Positions 45,945-54,953 of a stretch of 64,000 nucleotides of DNA are shown one piece after another. The notes beneath the pieces are model-generated. The model was not told where the DNA came from. It searched no databases and saw only the letters and a list, made by a program, of their open reading frames with translations. Each line of letters starts with the position of its first letter. Position 1 is the first letter of the stretch. The position numbers and the translations under genes are program-made. The DNA is from Novosphingobium sp. AAP83 (lineage in GTDB: Bacteria > Pseudomonadota > Alphaproteobacteria > Sphingomonadales > Sphingomonadaceae): positions 248,001 through 312,000 of the forward strand of contig NZ_LJHY01000016.1 of assembly GCF_001295795.1 (NCBI RefSeq), read 5' to 3'.

Positions 45945-46280
45945 TCAGAACGGCAGCTTGAATCCGGGCGGGATGCCGGCAGCCATCTGTACTTTCTGCA
46001 TTTCTTCGGCGGCCACAGCATCGGCCTTGCCGCGCGCATCGTTGAAGGCGGCAGCAATCAGGTCTTCAAGAATGCCCTTGTCGGCAGGCACGAGCAGGGT
46101 ATCGTCAATCGAAACGCCGATCACGCGACCCTTGGCAGAAGCGCGGATGCGCACCACGCCGCCGCCTGCCAAACCTTCAACCTGAATGGAATCGAGCGTG
46201 TTCTGGGCGTCTTCCATTTGCTTCTGGATGGTCTGCGCAGCCGCCTGAGCGGCTTGGATCATCTCTTCCATCGACTTCAT
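45945..46280 (-). CDS. ybaB: YbaB/EbfC family nucleoid-associated protein
   Basis: Small dimeric DNA-binding protein (111 residues), encoded after dnaX in most bacteria. The ATG overlaps the dnaX stop (ATGA). The helical start SMEEMIQAAQAAAQTIQKQM is followed by the beta hairpin GGGVVRIRASAKGRVIGVSI and LEDLIAAAFNDARGKADAVA, matching the family. Confidence 0.95.
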   Translation of the reverse strand: MKSMEEMIQAAQAAAQTIQKQMEDAQNTLDSIQVEGLAGGGVVRIRASAKGRVIGVSIDDTLLVPADKGILEDLIAAAFNDARGKADAVAAEEMQKVQMAAGIPPGFKLPF

Positions 46281-48082
46281 GCGCGTTTGCTCCAAGGTCT
46301 TTTTTCATGCTCTGGCGAGCTATCTTCATCAACGATGACCGCGCCCGGAAAGGCTTCCAGTGCGGCCTTGACCAGCGGGTTCTGCTTCAGCGCGACAGCT
46401 TCTGCCGCCTCTTTGGCTGCCCGCAATTCTTCGAGGCTGGGCAAAGCATCGCCCGCAGCCTGTTCAACAATCCATGCTTCACCCGTCACGTGGTTCAGCG
46501 CGCGGCGGATTTCCGCACCCGGATCACCCGGAACGCCCGGCGCCAACTGATAGCGCAGTGTGCCGGGCGTCAGGTCAACCACCCGTACGGCCAACCGCAT
46601 TGTCGATCCGACGAGCGGTGAGACATGCTCGACCTTTTCAACCAGCGCTTCCCAGTTGACCGCCGCCACAGGAGCAGGCGCTGCCTGTGCCACCGGCCCT
46701 GCCCCACCAGCCGGAGCCTGAAACGCAACGGCTGGACGCGAGGAGAGTTCCTCAAGCTTGCGGATGAGGCCGCCGGGATCGGGCATTTCGGCCGCGTGCA
46801 TCACCCGCAACAGCGCCATTTGTGTGGCAACCAGAGGATCGGGCGCCGTCTTGACTTCCTCGTAGCCCTTGAGCAGCAATTGCCACAACCGGTGCAATTG
46901 CCCCGCCGCCAGCGTCTTGGCCCAAGCCTCCAGCGCTTCGCGTTCTTCGGTGGAGCGCACATCGGGGCTGACGCCGCCGATCTGCGTGACGGTGACGCGG
47001 TGGACGACGTCCATCTGCGCGCGCATCATCGCGATGGGTTCAATCCCCAGTGCATATTGCTGCGCGACTTCTGCGAGCACCGCATCGCCCTTGCCCGAGA
47101 GCACGGCTTCCAGCAGGCGGCGCTGCATGGTTTTATCGGCAAGGCCGAGCATTTGCCGGACCTGATCGGCCGAAACATGCGTGCGGCCATCATCGCTGCC
47201 GACCAGATCGGCGTGGCTGATCGCCTGATCGAGGATCGAGAGGCCATCGCGCACTGAACCTTCGGCAGCGGCGGCAACCATCGAAAGTGCTTCGGCATCG
47301 GCATCGACGCCTTCCTTTTCGCAGATCATCGCGAAGTGGCTGGCGAGCAAAGGGGCCGGAATGCGTTTGAGATCGAACCGCTGGCAGCGCGACAGGACGG
47401 TGACGGGCAGCTTATCGACTTCGGTGGTGGCGAAGAGGAACTTCACATGCGCAGGCGGTTCCTCAAGTGTCTTCAGCAAGGCATTGAAAGCATTGCGCGA
47501 CAGCATGTGAACTTCGTCGATGATGTAGATCTTGTAGCGCGCCGAAACGGCGGCATAGCGCACGGCTTCGATAATTTCGCGCACGTCATCGACGCCGGTG
47601 TTCGACGCGGCGTCCATCTCGATCACATCGATATGGCGGCCTTCGGCGATGGCAACGCAGGGCTCACACACCCCGCACGGATCGATGGTCGGGCCGCCCT
47701 GCCCGTCAGGCCCGATGCAGTTGAGTGCTTTGGCGATCAGGCGCGCGGTGGAGGTTTTGCCGACCCCGCGCACGCCGGTCATCAAGAAGGCATGCGCCAG
47801 ACGATCACGCCGGATCGCGTTGGCCAGCGTCTGGACCATCGCATCCTGCCCGATCAGTTCGGCGAAAGTTTGTGAGCGATATTTGCGCGCCAGAACGCGA
47901 TAGGGCTGCACTTTGGGAGCAGCGACTGGCGCGGGGTTTGGCGGGGGTGGTGGCGCGGTTACGGGCGCAGGTTCGCCGAACATCGACGATTGGCCAGCCG
48001 CCTCGAGATCAGCAGACGACGGTTGATCGTCGTCCTCATCGTCTTCGGGCCCATCGCCAAACATGTCAGTGGATTCGTCCAT
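46277..48082 (-). CDS. dnaX: DNA polymerase III subunit gamma/tau
   Basis: Clamp-loader ATPase that opens the beta clamp and tethers the polymerase. The ATG giving MDESTDMFGDGPEDDEDDD (601 residues) is used; an acidic and Pro-rich N-terminal extension of about 60 residues precedes the core VLARKYRSQTFAELIGQDAM. Walker A GVRGVGKTSTAR, zinc site CGVCEPC, Walker B/DEVH (IYIIDEVHMLS) and sensor LFATTE are seen. No slippery A-tract for programmed gamma production was noticed. Confidence 0.96.
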   Translation of the reverse strand: MDESTDMFGDGPEDDEDDDQPSSADLEAAGQSSMFGEPAPVTAPPPPPNPAPVAAPKVQPYRVLARKYRSQTFAELIGQDAMVQTLANAIRRDRLAHAFLMTGVRGVGKTSTARLIAKALNCIGPDGQGGPTIDPCGVCEPCVAIAEGRHIDVIEMDAASNTGVDDVREIIEAVRYAAVSARYKIYIIDEVHMLSRNAFNALLKTLEEPPAHVKFLFATTEVDKLPVTVLSRCQRFDLKRIPAPLLASHFAMICEKEGVDADAEALSMVAAAAEGSVRDGLSILDQAISHADLVGSDDGRTHVSADQVRQMLGLADKTMQRRLLEAVLSGKGDAVLAEVAQQYALGIEPIAMMRAQMDVVHRVTVTQIGGVSPDVRSTEEREALEAWAKTLAAGQLHRLWQLLLKGYEEVKTAPDPLVATQMALLRVMHAAEMPDPGGLIRKLEELSSRPAVAFQAPAGGAGPVAQAAPAPVAAVNWEALVEKVEHVSPLVGSTMRLAVRVVDLTPGTLRYQLAPGVPGDPGAEIRRALNHVTGEAWIVEQAAGDALPSLEELRAAKEAAEAVALKQNPLVKAALEAFPGAVIVDEDSSPEHEKRPWSKRA

Positions 48083-48180
48083 CGCCTGCCTAACTAGGCG
48101 TTCGACGCCCGATTGTCGAATGTCTGTGCGCGGGTAAACGGTGGATTGACAATAAAGTTGCACAATGCAACCTTGTTGGC

Positions 48181-48672
48181 ATGAGCACGATCCATTCCGG
48201 CCGCTTTACTGCGGATTTTGACCAACCGCTTGTGTTCTTCGTGATCGGCATGCGGATCAACCATTTCCGCAAAGTGGGCAAATGGCTCCCCGTGGTGCGC
48301 GCCATGGGGCCAATGATTGCCGAACTGTACCGCAATCCCGAAAGCGGCTTTCTGGGCATAGAGACGATGCTGCGCAATCATCGCACGATCGTGCTGCTGC
48401 AATACTGGCGCGATTTTGATAGTCTTGAAGCCTATGCCCGCAATCGCGACCAGTTGCATTGGCCTGCGTGGAGCGCGTTCAACAAATCGGTGGGCAGCGA
48501 TGGCACGGTGGGCATTTTTCATGAGACATATGCCGTGGCCGCAGGCGAGCATGAAACGATTTATGGCAACATGCCACTGTTCGGGCTTGGCAAAGTGGCA
48601 GGGATCGTGCCCGCGACCGGATCGCGCAACGCCGCGCGTTCGCGGATGAGGGGCGCATCTGAAGAGGGATAA
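48181..48672 (+). CDS. DUF4188 family protein (monooxygenase-like)
   Basis: A 163-residue protein of the DUF4188 family, sometimes annotated as a phenylacetaldoxime dehydratase-related or monooxygenase-like ferredoxin-fold protein. The typical segments VFFVIGMRINHFRKVGKWLP, SGFLGIETMLRNHRTIVLLQ, YWRDFDSLEAYAR and VGIFHETYAV are present. No cofactor motif is visible and its function is not established. It is divergent from dnaX, and its stop abuts the 3-prime end of the SRP RNA. Confidence 0.85.
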   Translation: MSTIHSGRFTADFDQPLVFFVIGMRINHFRKVGKWLPVVRAMGPMIAELYRNPESGFLGIETMLRNHRTIVLLQYWRDFDSLEAYARNRDQLHWPAWSAFNKSVGSDGTVGIFHETYAVAAGEHETIYGNMPLFGLGKVAGIVPATGSRNAARSRMRGASEEG

Positions 48673-48762
48673 AGGAGCCGGCCGACCCGCCGCAAACCGT
48701 TGTGGCTGCTTCCTTCCGGACCTGACCAGGTTGGCGGGCGCAAGCGTCCGACCGACTCCCGT
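48672..48762 (-). ncRNA. ffs: Signal recognition particle RNA (bacterial small type)
   Basis: The minus strand contains the invariant SRP domain IV: CTGGTCAGGTCCGGAAGGAA followed by GCAGCC, with the GGAA tetraloop and the symmetric loop that binds Ffh. Outer arms GGGAGTCGGTCGG and CCGGCCGGCTCC pair to form the hairpin. Ends are approximate, about 90-100 nt. Confidence 0.93.
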
Positions 48763-48972
48763 TGCGGCCTATGGCGGGGAGTGGCGGGTTTGTCCAGTGG
48801 GTTCGGGATTGGCGTGGTGTCGTGATATGCGGCGTCGCGCTATGCCCACCCCACTGCGACTAAGCTCGCCTTCGGCTCGCTAAGTCTCGCTCACCTCCCG
48901 CAAGCGGGAGTGGTTTCTCGCTTTTCTTCTCCCCTCCCGCTTGCGGGAGGGGTCGGGGGTGGGCTTTAACCC
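48763..48972. other. Intergenic region with GC-rich palindromes
   Basis: No gene. It holds two copies of the GC-rich palindrome family and a GCTCGCCTTCGGCTCGC hairpin. It contains sequence upstream of the SRP RNA and downstream of the NDUFS4-like gene. Confidence 0.6.
48895..48963. repeat. Two GC-rich palindromes, inverted pair
   Basis: CCTCCCGCAAGCGGGAG at 48895 and the composite CCTCCCGCTTGCGGGAGG plus GGTCGGGGGTGGG unit at 48929-48963. The same family as inside uvrA and the HTH gene. Confidence 0.8.
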
Positions 48973-49251
48973 TTAACGGAAGTTATCAGCGTAGCTTTGC
49001 AGCTTGAGCTTGCGCACGGGCGTGGGGATCACGTGCGCTTCGATGCCATAGCGCGCGGCATAGGCCTTCGCTTCTTCGGCGGTTTCGAACTTCAGCACGA
49101 CTTGCGCTTGCGTATCGCCCGAGCCTGCCCAGCCCATCAGTGGATCGGGGCGCTTGGCCTCCGATGCTTCGAATTCGAGCAGCCAATCGCTGGTACGGGC
49201 TTTGCCGGACTGCATGGCGTTTTTGGGGCGCTGATAGATGCGTGCTGACAT
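48973..49251 (-). CDS. NDUFS4-like ETC complex I subunit
   Basis: A 92-residue protein of the ETC complex I subunit conserved region (NDUFS4/18-kDa) family, an accessory NADH dehydrogenase subunit found in alphaproteobacteria and mitochondria. It starts at MSARIYQRPKNAMQSGKART and contains WLLEFEASEAKRPDPLMGW, the GSGDTQAQVVLKFETAEEA strand-helix and the ending KLKLQSYADNFR. The frame is open 12 codons upstream, but homology begins here. It is not beside nuo genes, as is usual for this family. Confidence 0.93.
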   Translation of the reverse strand: MSARIYQRPKNAMQSGKARTSDWLLEFEASEAKRPDPLMGWAGSGDTQAQVVLKFETAEEAKAYAARYGIEAHVIPTPVRKLKLQSYADNFR

Positions 49252-49306
49252 AGATGCTGCACTGCGTCGAATCGCGGGCAGAATCAAGAGCGGGAATCGC
49301 CTATGT

Positions 49307-51769
49307 TCAGCGCGAACGGTTAAAAGCGTTCTTGGTCTTGAGGCTGGGGTCTTCGGTCCACGGCTCGTCCGGCCAGCGGTGGCGCGGATAACGGCCCTTC
49401 ATGTCCTTGCACACATCCTTCCACGATCCGCGCCAAAAGCCGGGCAAATCTGCCGTGGTCTGGATCGGTTTGCCGCCGGGGCTGGTGAGCGAGAGCAACA
49501 ACGGGCGCGGCGGTTGGCCCACGCAAGGGTGGCGATCAATCCCGAACAGCGCCTGCACGCGCAGTTCCACGCATGGGCCACCGTCATGCGCATAATCGAT
49601 AGCGTGCGTGGTGCCAGCCGGAGAGCGGAAATCGGCGGGGGCGAGGCGTTCGAGTTCCTGCCGCTCGTTCCAATCAAGGCGGGATAGCAGAGCATCGTGC
49701 AGCTTTCCTGCCGACAGCGCCAGATCGCGGCGGCCATTCAGAAGAGGGGCCAGCCAAGTTTCCAGCGATGCCAGCAATCCCGCTTCGGACAGCGCTTCGA
49801 GGCCGGCATAGCCTGCGCGTTCGATCAGGGCCTTGCTGCTATCGCCCAGTGGCAGGATGGCAAGGCCCGCTTCGCGCACTTGGGCGATGAGCAAAGCCGC
49901 AACCGCATCGGGATCAGGCTTGGGATCGGGCACGCGTGCGAGCACGATGGAGCCCAAGCGCCGCTCCAGCCGTGCTTCGACACGAGCTTCGGCGGCGTTC
50001 CACGAGAGTGCGTGGCGCTCGTCGATCCGGTGTGACAAATGGCGCAGGACTTCAGCTTCTTCGAGGGCCAGTGCAGCGGTGATCCGCGCGCCTTTGGCCT
50101 CGCCTTGCGCATCGCCAATTACAAGCCACTTGGCGGTGGCCAATGGCGATGCGGGATCAAGCCGGTAGCCGCGCCCGCCGGTGGATTGCCACTCCTCGCC
50201 CGAGGCACTGCGCGCGCGGGCGATCCGGTCGGGGAAGGCTTCGGCAAGCAGGATGGCGGTGGGGACTTGTTCTGCGCGTCCATCGGCAGCAGGCGCGGTC
50301 TGCCGAAGCACTTTGACCGCCGTATCTGCCCAACGTGCCGCCAGTTTGCGCGAGGCATCGGCGCGGTTGCCGCGCTCCCCTGCCCAGCGATCCAGCCTGC
50401 GGCCAAGGTCTTCGCCCCGCCCGCCAAGGCCGCGTTCTTGCAGCAAAAGCGCCAGCCGTGCCGCCTCTGTGGCTTGGCCGCGTGCGGCAGCGAACAGCAG
50501 CATGTGGGCGAGCGCAGGCTCCATTGAAAGCCGCGCCATTGCCTGCCCGTGTGGGGTAATCCGCCCTTCCCCGTCAAGTGCCCCCAAGGCCTGCAATGCG
50601 GCTTTGGCTGCACCAAGCGCGGGCACTGGCGGCGCATCGAGCCACGCCATTTGCGCCGGATCGCCTGCACCCCATTGCGCCAGCGTGAGCGCAAGGGGCG
50701 CAAGATCGCTGGTGGTCACCTCGGGCGGATCGAAGGCTGGACGGCCAGCGTGCGCGGCCTCTTCCCACAGGCGATAGGCAACGCCCGGCCCTTGGCGCGC
50801 AGCGCGGCCAGCACGTTGGGCGGCAGAGGCCTGACTGGCGCGGGTGGTGATAAGGCGGGTGACACCTGCCGCCTTGTCAAATTCGGCGCGGCGCGAAAGG
50901 CCTGCATCGACGACGACCGATACGCCGTCCAGCGTCAGCGAAGTTTCGGCGATGCTGGTGGCCAGCACGATGCGGCGGCGGCCTTGGGCATCGCGCTTGA
51001 TCGCGGTGCGTTGGGCGGCGGGTTCGACTTGGCCGTGAAGGGGCAAGACCAGCGCATTGGGAAGCCGTTCGGCCAGTAGGGCGGCGGTGCGTTCAATCTG
51101 CGCGACGCCGGGGAGGAACGCCAAGATATCGCCCGTTTCATCGCGCCATGCCGTTTGAATGGCCGATGCCATCGCCGCTTCGATCTTCACATCGGGCCGC
51201 GAGCCCAGCCATTTGTGCGTGAGCGGATGGGCCTTGCCCTCGCTTTCGATCACTGGCGCATCATTGAGCAAAGCGGCAAACCGCGAGCCATCAATGGTGG
51301 CCGACATGACGACGAGCCGCAGGTCATCGCGCAACACGCCTTGCGCCTCGATCGCCAAGGCAAGGCCGAGATCGCTGTCGAGATGGCGTTCGTGCGCTTC
51401 ATCGAACAGCACGGCAGAAGTGCCGGTAAGTTCGGGATCGCCAAGGATCGTGGCGACGAAAATCGCCTCGGTCATCACCAGAACGCGCGTTTTGGCAGAG
51501 CGTTTCGCATCGAGCCGGGTGACGTAGCCGATGGTGCCGCCCGCTTCCTCACCCAGCAATTCGGCCATACGTTCTGCCGCAGCGCGCGCGGCGACCCGGC
51601 GGGGGGACAGCACGATAACTTGGCCGGTGCACCACACCTGATCCAGCAAGGCAGGCGCGACGGCGGTAGTCTTGCCGGCCCCGGGCGGCGCGATCAGCAC
51701 AGCACTTGTCCGCGCGCGCAGGGCGGCGAGAAGGTCTGGCAGGACAGCGTGGATCGGCAATTCGCTCAC
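49307..51769 (-). CDS. hrpB: ATP-dependent helicase HrpB
   Basis: DEAH-box superfamily 2 helicase of the HrpB group. From the GTG (820 residues) it shows motif I APPGAGKTTAVAPAL, motif Ia LSPRRVAARAAAERMA, motif II DEAHERHLDSDL, SAT (VVMSATIDG), motif V TSIAETSLTLDGV, and motif VI QRAGRAARQGPG, followed by the HA2 and HrpB C-terminal domains. The open frame continues 93 codons upstream into the aldo/keto reductase gene without homology. Its cellular role in bacteria is poorly defined. Confidence 0.95.
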   Translation of the reverse strand: MSELPIHAVLPDLLAALRARTSAVLIAPPGAGKTTAVAPALLDQVWCTGQVIVLSPRRVAARAAAERMAELLGEEAGGTIGYVTRLDAKRSAKTRVLVMTEAIFVATILGDPELTGTSAVLFDEAHERHLDSDLGLALAIEAQGVLRDDLRLVVMSATIDGSRFAALLNDAPVIESEGKAHPLTHKWLGSRPDVKIEAAMASAIQTAWRDETGDILAFLPGVAQIERTAALLAERLPNALVLPLHGQVEPAAQRTAIKRDAQGRRRIVLATSIAETSLTLDGVSVVVDAGLSRRAEFDKAAGVTRLITTRASQASAAQRAGRAARQGPGVAYRLWEEAAHAGRPAFDPPEVTTSDLAPLALTLAQWGAGDPAQMAWLDAPPVPALGAAKAALQALGALDGEGRITPHGQAMARLSMEPALAHMLLFAAARGQATEAARLALLLQERGLGGRGEDLGRRLDRWAGERGNRADASRKLAARWADTAVKVLRQTAPAADGRAEQVPTAILLAEAFPDRIARARSASGEEWQSTGGRGYRLDPASPLATAKWLVIGDAQGEAKGARITAALALEEAEVLRHLSHRIDERHALSWNAAEARVEARLERRLGSIVLARVPDPKPDPDAVAALLIAQVREAGLAILPLGDSSKALIERAGYAGLEALSEAGLLASLETWLAPLLNGRRDLALSAGKLHDALLSRLDWNERQELERLAPADFRSPAGTTHAIDYAHDGGPCVELRVQALFGIDRHPCVGQPPRPLLLSLTSPGGKPIQTTADLPGFWRGSWKDVCKDMKGRYPRHRWPDEPWTEDPSLKTKNAFNRSR

Positions 51770-51806
51770 GCCGGGGGCCTTACCGGCAAAGGTGCCGGTG
51801 TGGCAA

Positions 51807-52823
51807 TCACCCCATGGGATAGCGGATTTCGCGCGAGACTTTATCAACGGCGGCCATAACATCGGCGGGCAGGACAAGGTCAGCCGCAGCAAGGATCGGA
51901 TCAACTTGCGCTTCGGTGGTGACGCCAACGATGGTGGATGCAACAAAATCGTGCTGCTTGGACCATGCGACGGCAAAAGTGACGGGATCGAGGCCCGCTT
52001 CGGCGGCGATTGCCATGAAGCGTTCGGTGGAACTGAGCGACCGGTCATTCACGAAGCGGCGGCCTATACTGGCTTGGCGGCCTTCCATCGCGAGATAGCG
52101 CGAGAAGCGTGCGCCTTCAGGCCGGGCCCCACCGTTGTATTTGCCCGAAAGCACACCGCCTGCCAGCGGTGAATAAGGGATCAGGCTGACCCCTTCCATC
52201 CGGCACACTTGCGCCAGTTCATCTTCGAAGCGGCGATTGTTGAGGCTGAAGTTGTTCTGGATCGTCTGATAGCGCGCGGTGCCAAGGCGTTCGGCGGTGC
52301 TGATCGATTTCATCAGGCCCCAGCTTGTTTCGTTCGAACAGCCCGCGATGCGCACTTTGCCGGCACGGACCAGTTCATCGAGAACCTCCATGGTTTCATC
52401 ATAGGACGTATCGTGATCGGGCCAATGGGTCTGGTACAAATCGATGTAATCGGTGCCGAGCTTGGTCAGGCTGGCATCAATCGCCGAAATGATATTGCGC
52501 CGGTCCAGCGCGGTCATGCCTTCACGGCAAGGCGAGCGGAACCAGGTGTGGCTGGGGCCGGAAACCTTGGTGGCAAGGATGATGCCATCGCGCGGCTTGG
52601 TTTTCAGCCATTTACCAACGATGTTTTCAGTCCGCCCAACCCATTTGACTTCGGGCGGCACGGGATAGCCCTCGGCCGTATCATAGAAGTTGATCCCCGC
52701 ATCATAGCAGCGATCCAGAATGCGCAGCGCGGTGGACTCGTCCGTCTGGCTGCCGAAGGTCATCGTGCCCATGCAGATGTCGGACACGACAATGGCGGAC
52801 TTGCCGAGACGGCGATGCTGCAT
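51807..52823 (-). CDS. Aldo/keto reductase
   Basis: NADPH-dependent (beta/alpha)8-barrel oxidoreductase of 338 residues, close to the Tas/YajO group. Catalytic residues are visible: Asp and Tyr in INFYDTAEGYP, Lys in IILATKVSG, and His in DLYQTHWPDHD. NADPH contacts appear near the end in STIVGVTTEAQVD. Substrate unknown. It lies 27 bp downstream of the polyprenyl synthase gene on the same strand. Confidence 0.94.
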   Translation of the reverse strand: MQHRRLGKSAIVVSDICMGTMTFGSQTDESTALRILDRCYDAGINFYDTAEGYPVPPEVKWVGRTENIVGKWLKTKPRDGIILATKVSGPSHTWFRSPCREGMTALDRRNIISAIDASLTKLGTDYIDLYQTHWPDHDTSYDETMEVLDELVRAGKVRIAGCSNETSWGLMKSISTAERLGTARYQTIQNNFSLNNRRFEDELAQVCRMEGVSLIPYSPLAGGVLSGKYNGGARPEGARFSRYLAMEGRQASIGRRFVNDRSLSSTERFMAIAAEAGLDPVTFAVAWSKQHDFVASTIVGVTTEAQVDPILAAADLVLPADVMAAVDKVSREIRYPMG

Positions 52824-52850
52824 GGAAACTCTCCGATGGGGATGATCTGT

Positions 52851-53864
52851 TTAGAACCGGCGAGCGACTGCAAACTCCGCCGCTTCGGTCATCGCCAGTT
52901 TCGCCGCGCTGGCGGGGAAGCCGGAAATCGCATCAATAGCACGTTGGGCATACATGCGGGCGCGTTCGCGCGTGGCGTTGACCGCATCGTGATTGCGGAT
53001 CAGCGTGATGGCGTGGGCCAGATCCTCGTCAGACGAGCGATCACCTGCGATGGCCTGCTGCCAGAATTCGCGCTCTTCATCGTTGCCGCGCGCATACGCG
53101 AGGATCACCGGCAAGGTCATCTTGCCCTCGCGGAAATCGTCGCCCTGATCCTTGCCCATTTCAGCAGCATCAGAATCATAGTCGATAGCGTCATCGGCCA
53201 ACTGGAACGCGATCCCAAGGTTCTTGCCATAGGAATCAAGCGTCTGTTCATCGGCTTCGGGCCGTTCTGCAACAACCGCTGCGATGCGGCAGGCGGCAGA
53301 GAACAGCGCGGCGGTCTTTGCGGCAATGATGTCGAGATACATTTCCTCGGTCGTGCCGATCTGGCGCTGCGCGACCAATTGATCGACTTCACCTTCAGAG
53401 ATGACCGCAGAGGCATTTGACAGAATGCGCAGGACTTTGAGCGAGCCGTCTTCGACCATCAGTTCGAAGCTGCGGCTGAACAGGAAATCGCCAACCAGCA
53501 CGGTGGCAGGATTGCCGTAAACGATGTTCGCGGTCTTCTTCCCGCGCCGCATGTCTGATCCATCGACCACATCATCGTGGAGGAGCGTTGCGGTGTGGAT
53601 GAATTCCACCGCAGCGGCCAGCTTGTAATGGCGGCTGCCACCATATCCCAGCAACGACGCGCTGGCCAAAGTGAGCATCGGGCGCATGCGCTTGCCGCCG
53701 CCCGCGATCAGGTGCCCCGCAAGCGTCGGGATCAGCAGGATGCGCGATTGCATCCGGTCAAGGATCACCGCGTTGACGCTGTTCATGCCTTCGGCGACAA
53801 GCGCCATCATCGGGGTGAGCGAAGGTTCCGCCTTGCGCGGCAGGGTGTGAATGGTCGCTGTCAT
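52851..53864 (-). CDS. ispB: Trans-polyprenyl diphosphate synthase (ubiquinone side chain)
   Basis: Makes the long prenyl chain of ubiquinone. The 337-residue protein has the first Asp-rich motif in LLHDDVVDGSDMRRG and the second in LADDAIDYDSD, plus GGGKRMRPMLTL near the N-terminus. Small residues before the first motif (FIHTAT) suggest a long product; Sphingomonadales use Q-10, so decaprenyl is likely but inferred. Divergent from the chorismate mutase gene. Confidence 0.94.
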   Translation of the reverse strand: MTATIHTLPRKAEPSLTPMMALVAEGMNSVNAVILDRMQSRILLIPTLAGHLIAGGGKRMRPMLTLASASLLGYGGSRHYKLAAAVEFIHTATLLHDDVVDGSDMRRGKKTANIVYGNPATVLVGDFLFSRSFELMVEDGSLKVLRILSNASAVISEGEVDQLVAQRQIGTTEEMYLDIIAAKTAALFSAACRIAAVVAERPEADEQTLDSYGKNLGIAFQLADDAIDYDSDAAEMGKDQGDDFREGKMTLPVILAYARGNDEEREFWQQAIAGDRSSDEDLAHAITLIRNHDAVNATRERARMYAQRAIDAISGFPASAAKLAMTEAAEFAVARRF

Positions 53865-53957
53865 CGTGCTGTGTCGCTTGGCGTCCCTCGCGGCGCTTGG
53901 CAAGATGCATCTTGCGCGGTAGCGGACGGATTAAGCATTTGGATGGGGTATACGGGA

Positions 53958-54248
53958 ATGAGCGAAGACGCGGTGCTGGCAGGCTATCGCCAGTCGATCG
54001 ACAATATCGACGCGGCCATGATCCACATCTTGGCCGAGCGTTTTCGCATAACACAAGCCGTTGGCGCCTATAAGGCACAGAACAAATTGCCCGCATCCGA
54101 TCCGGGCCGTGAAGAGCGCCAGATCACCCGCCTGCGCAAACTGGCCGAGGATGCCAAGCTGGACCCCGAATTCTCGGAAAAGTTTTTGCGCTTCGTGATC
54201 GAAGAAGTCATCCGCCACCATCAAAAGGCGGCAGCCAAGCCTGATTGA
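53958..54248 (+). CDS. Chorismate mutase (AroQ class)
   Basis: All-helical mutase converting chorismate to prephenate. The 96-residue protein has the AroQ residues in sequence: the N-terminal helix RQSIDNIDAAMIHILAERF with its Arg, KAQNKLPASDPGREERQITR carrying Lys and Arg, and FLRFVIEEVIRHHQ. An ATG five codons upstream is possible. No signal peptide, so cytoplasmic. Divergent from ispB, with 93 bp between. Confidence 0.93.
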   Translation: MSEDAVLAGYRQSIDNIDAAMIHILAERFRITQAVGAYKAQNKLPASDPGREERQITRLRKLAEDAKLDPEFSEKFLRFVIEEVIRHHQKAAAKPD

Positions 54249-54261
54249 TTGTCGAGGCCTC

Positions 54262-54720
54262 TTAATCCTCCAGCGGCACACCCGGCACTTGTTTGGCGGT
54301 GCGAATCGTCAGCGACGTTTTGACGCTGGCGACATTTGGCGCCGGCGTCAGTTTGCTGGTGAGGAATTCCTGAAAGCTTTGCAGATCGCGGCTGACGATC
54401 TTCAGGATAAAATCGATCTCGCCATTGAGCATGTGGCATTCGCGCACTTCGGCCAGCGTCTTCATGTGCTCTTCAAACTGGCGCAGCGATTCCTCGGCCT
54501 GGCTTTTCAGGCTGACGAGCGCGAAAACGGTAATCGCAAAGCCCAGCTTTGATGCATCAAGTTCGGCGTGGTAGCCCTTGATCACGCCCGCATCTTCGAG
54601 CGCACGCACGCGGCGCAGGCACGGCGGAGCGGTTAAACCAACGCGTTGTGCCAGCTCGACGTTGGTTACACGCCCTTCATCCTGAAGTTCAGCGAGAAGC
54701 CGCCGGTCAATCGCGTCCAC
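54262..54720 (-). CDS. Lrp/AsnC family transcriptional regulator
   Basis: A 152-residue feast/famine regulator. The N-terminal HTH (ELQDEGRVTNVELAQRVGLT, then PPCLRRVRALEDAGVI) is followed by the RAM ligand-binding domain (EVRECHMLNGEIDFILKIVS), the standard layout. An amino acid is the likely ligand. It is convergent with the chorismate mutase gene, 13 bp apart. Confidence 0.94.
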   Translation of the reverse strand: MDAIDRRLLAELQDEGRVTNVELAQRVGLTAPPCLRRVRALEDAGVIKGYHAELDASKLGFAITVFALVSLKSQAEESLRQFEEHMKTLAEVRECHMLNGEIDFILKIVSRDLQSFQEFLTSKLTPAPNVASVKTSLTIRTAKQVPGVPLED

Positions 54721-54953
54721 AGGTGCTGTGCCTTTTGATAATCTGTTTCAAATTTTCCGGTCTTCACGTTCGGAAAGAAGCCAATATGACAATTTTCCGC
54801 ACAAAAGCGAACGCCGGACGCTTATAAAGTTATTTCATATCGTAATCGTCCCACATTGCAACGCAGTGGATAGCGGCCTTTTGCAAACGGCCACGATTTG
54901 TTAGCTTTAAGTAGGCTAAACAGTCGTTTCGGTCAGGAGTGGCGCGCCGGAGC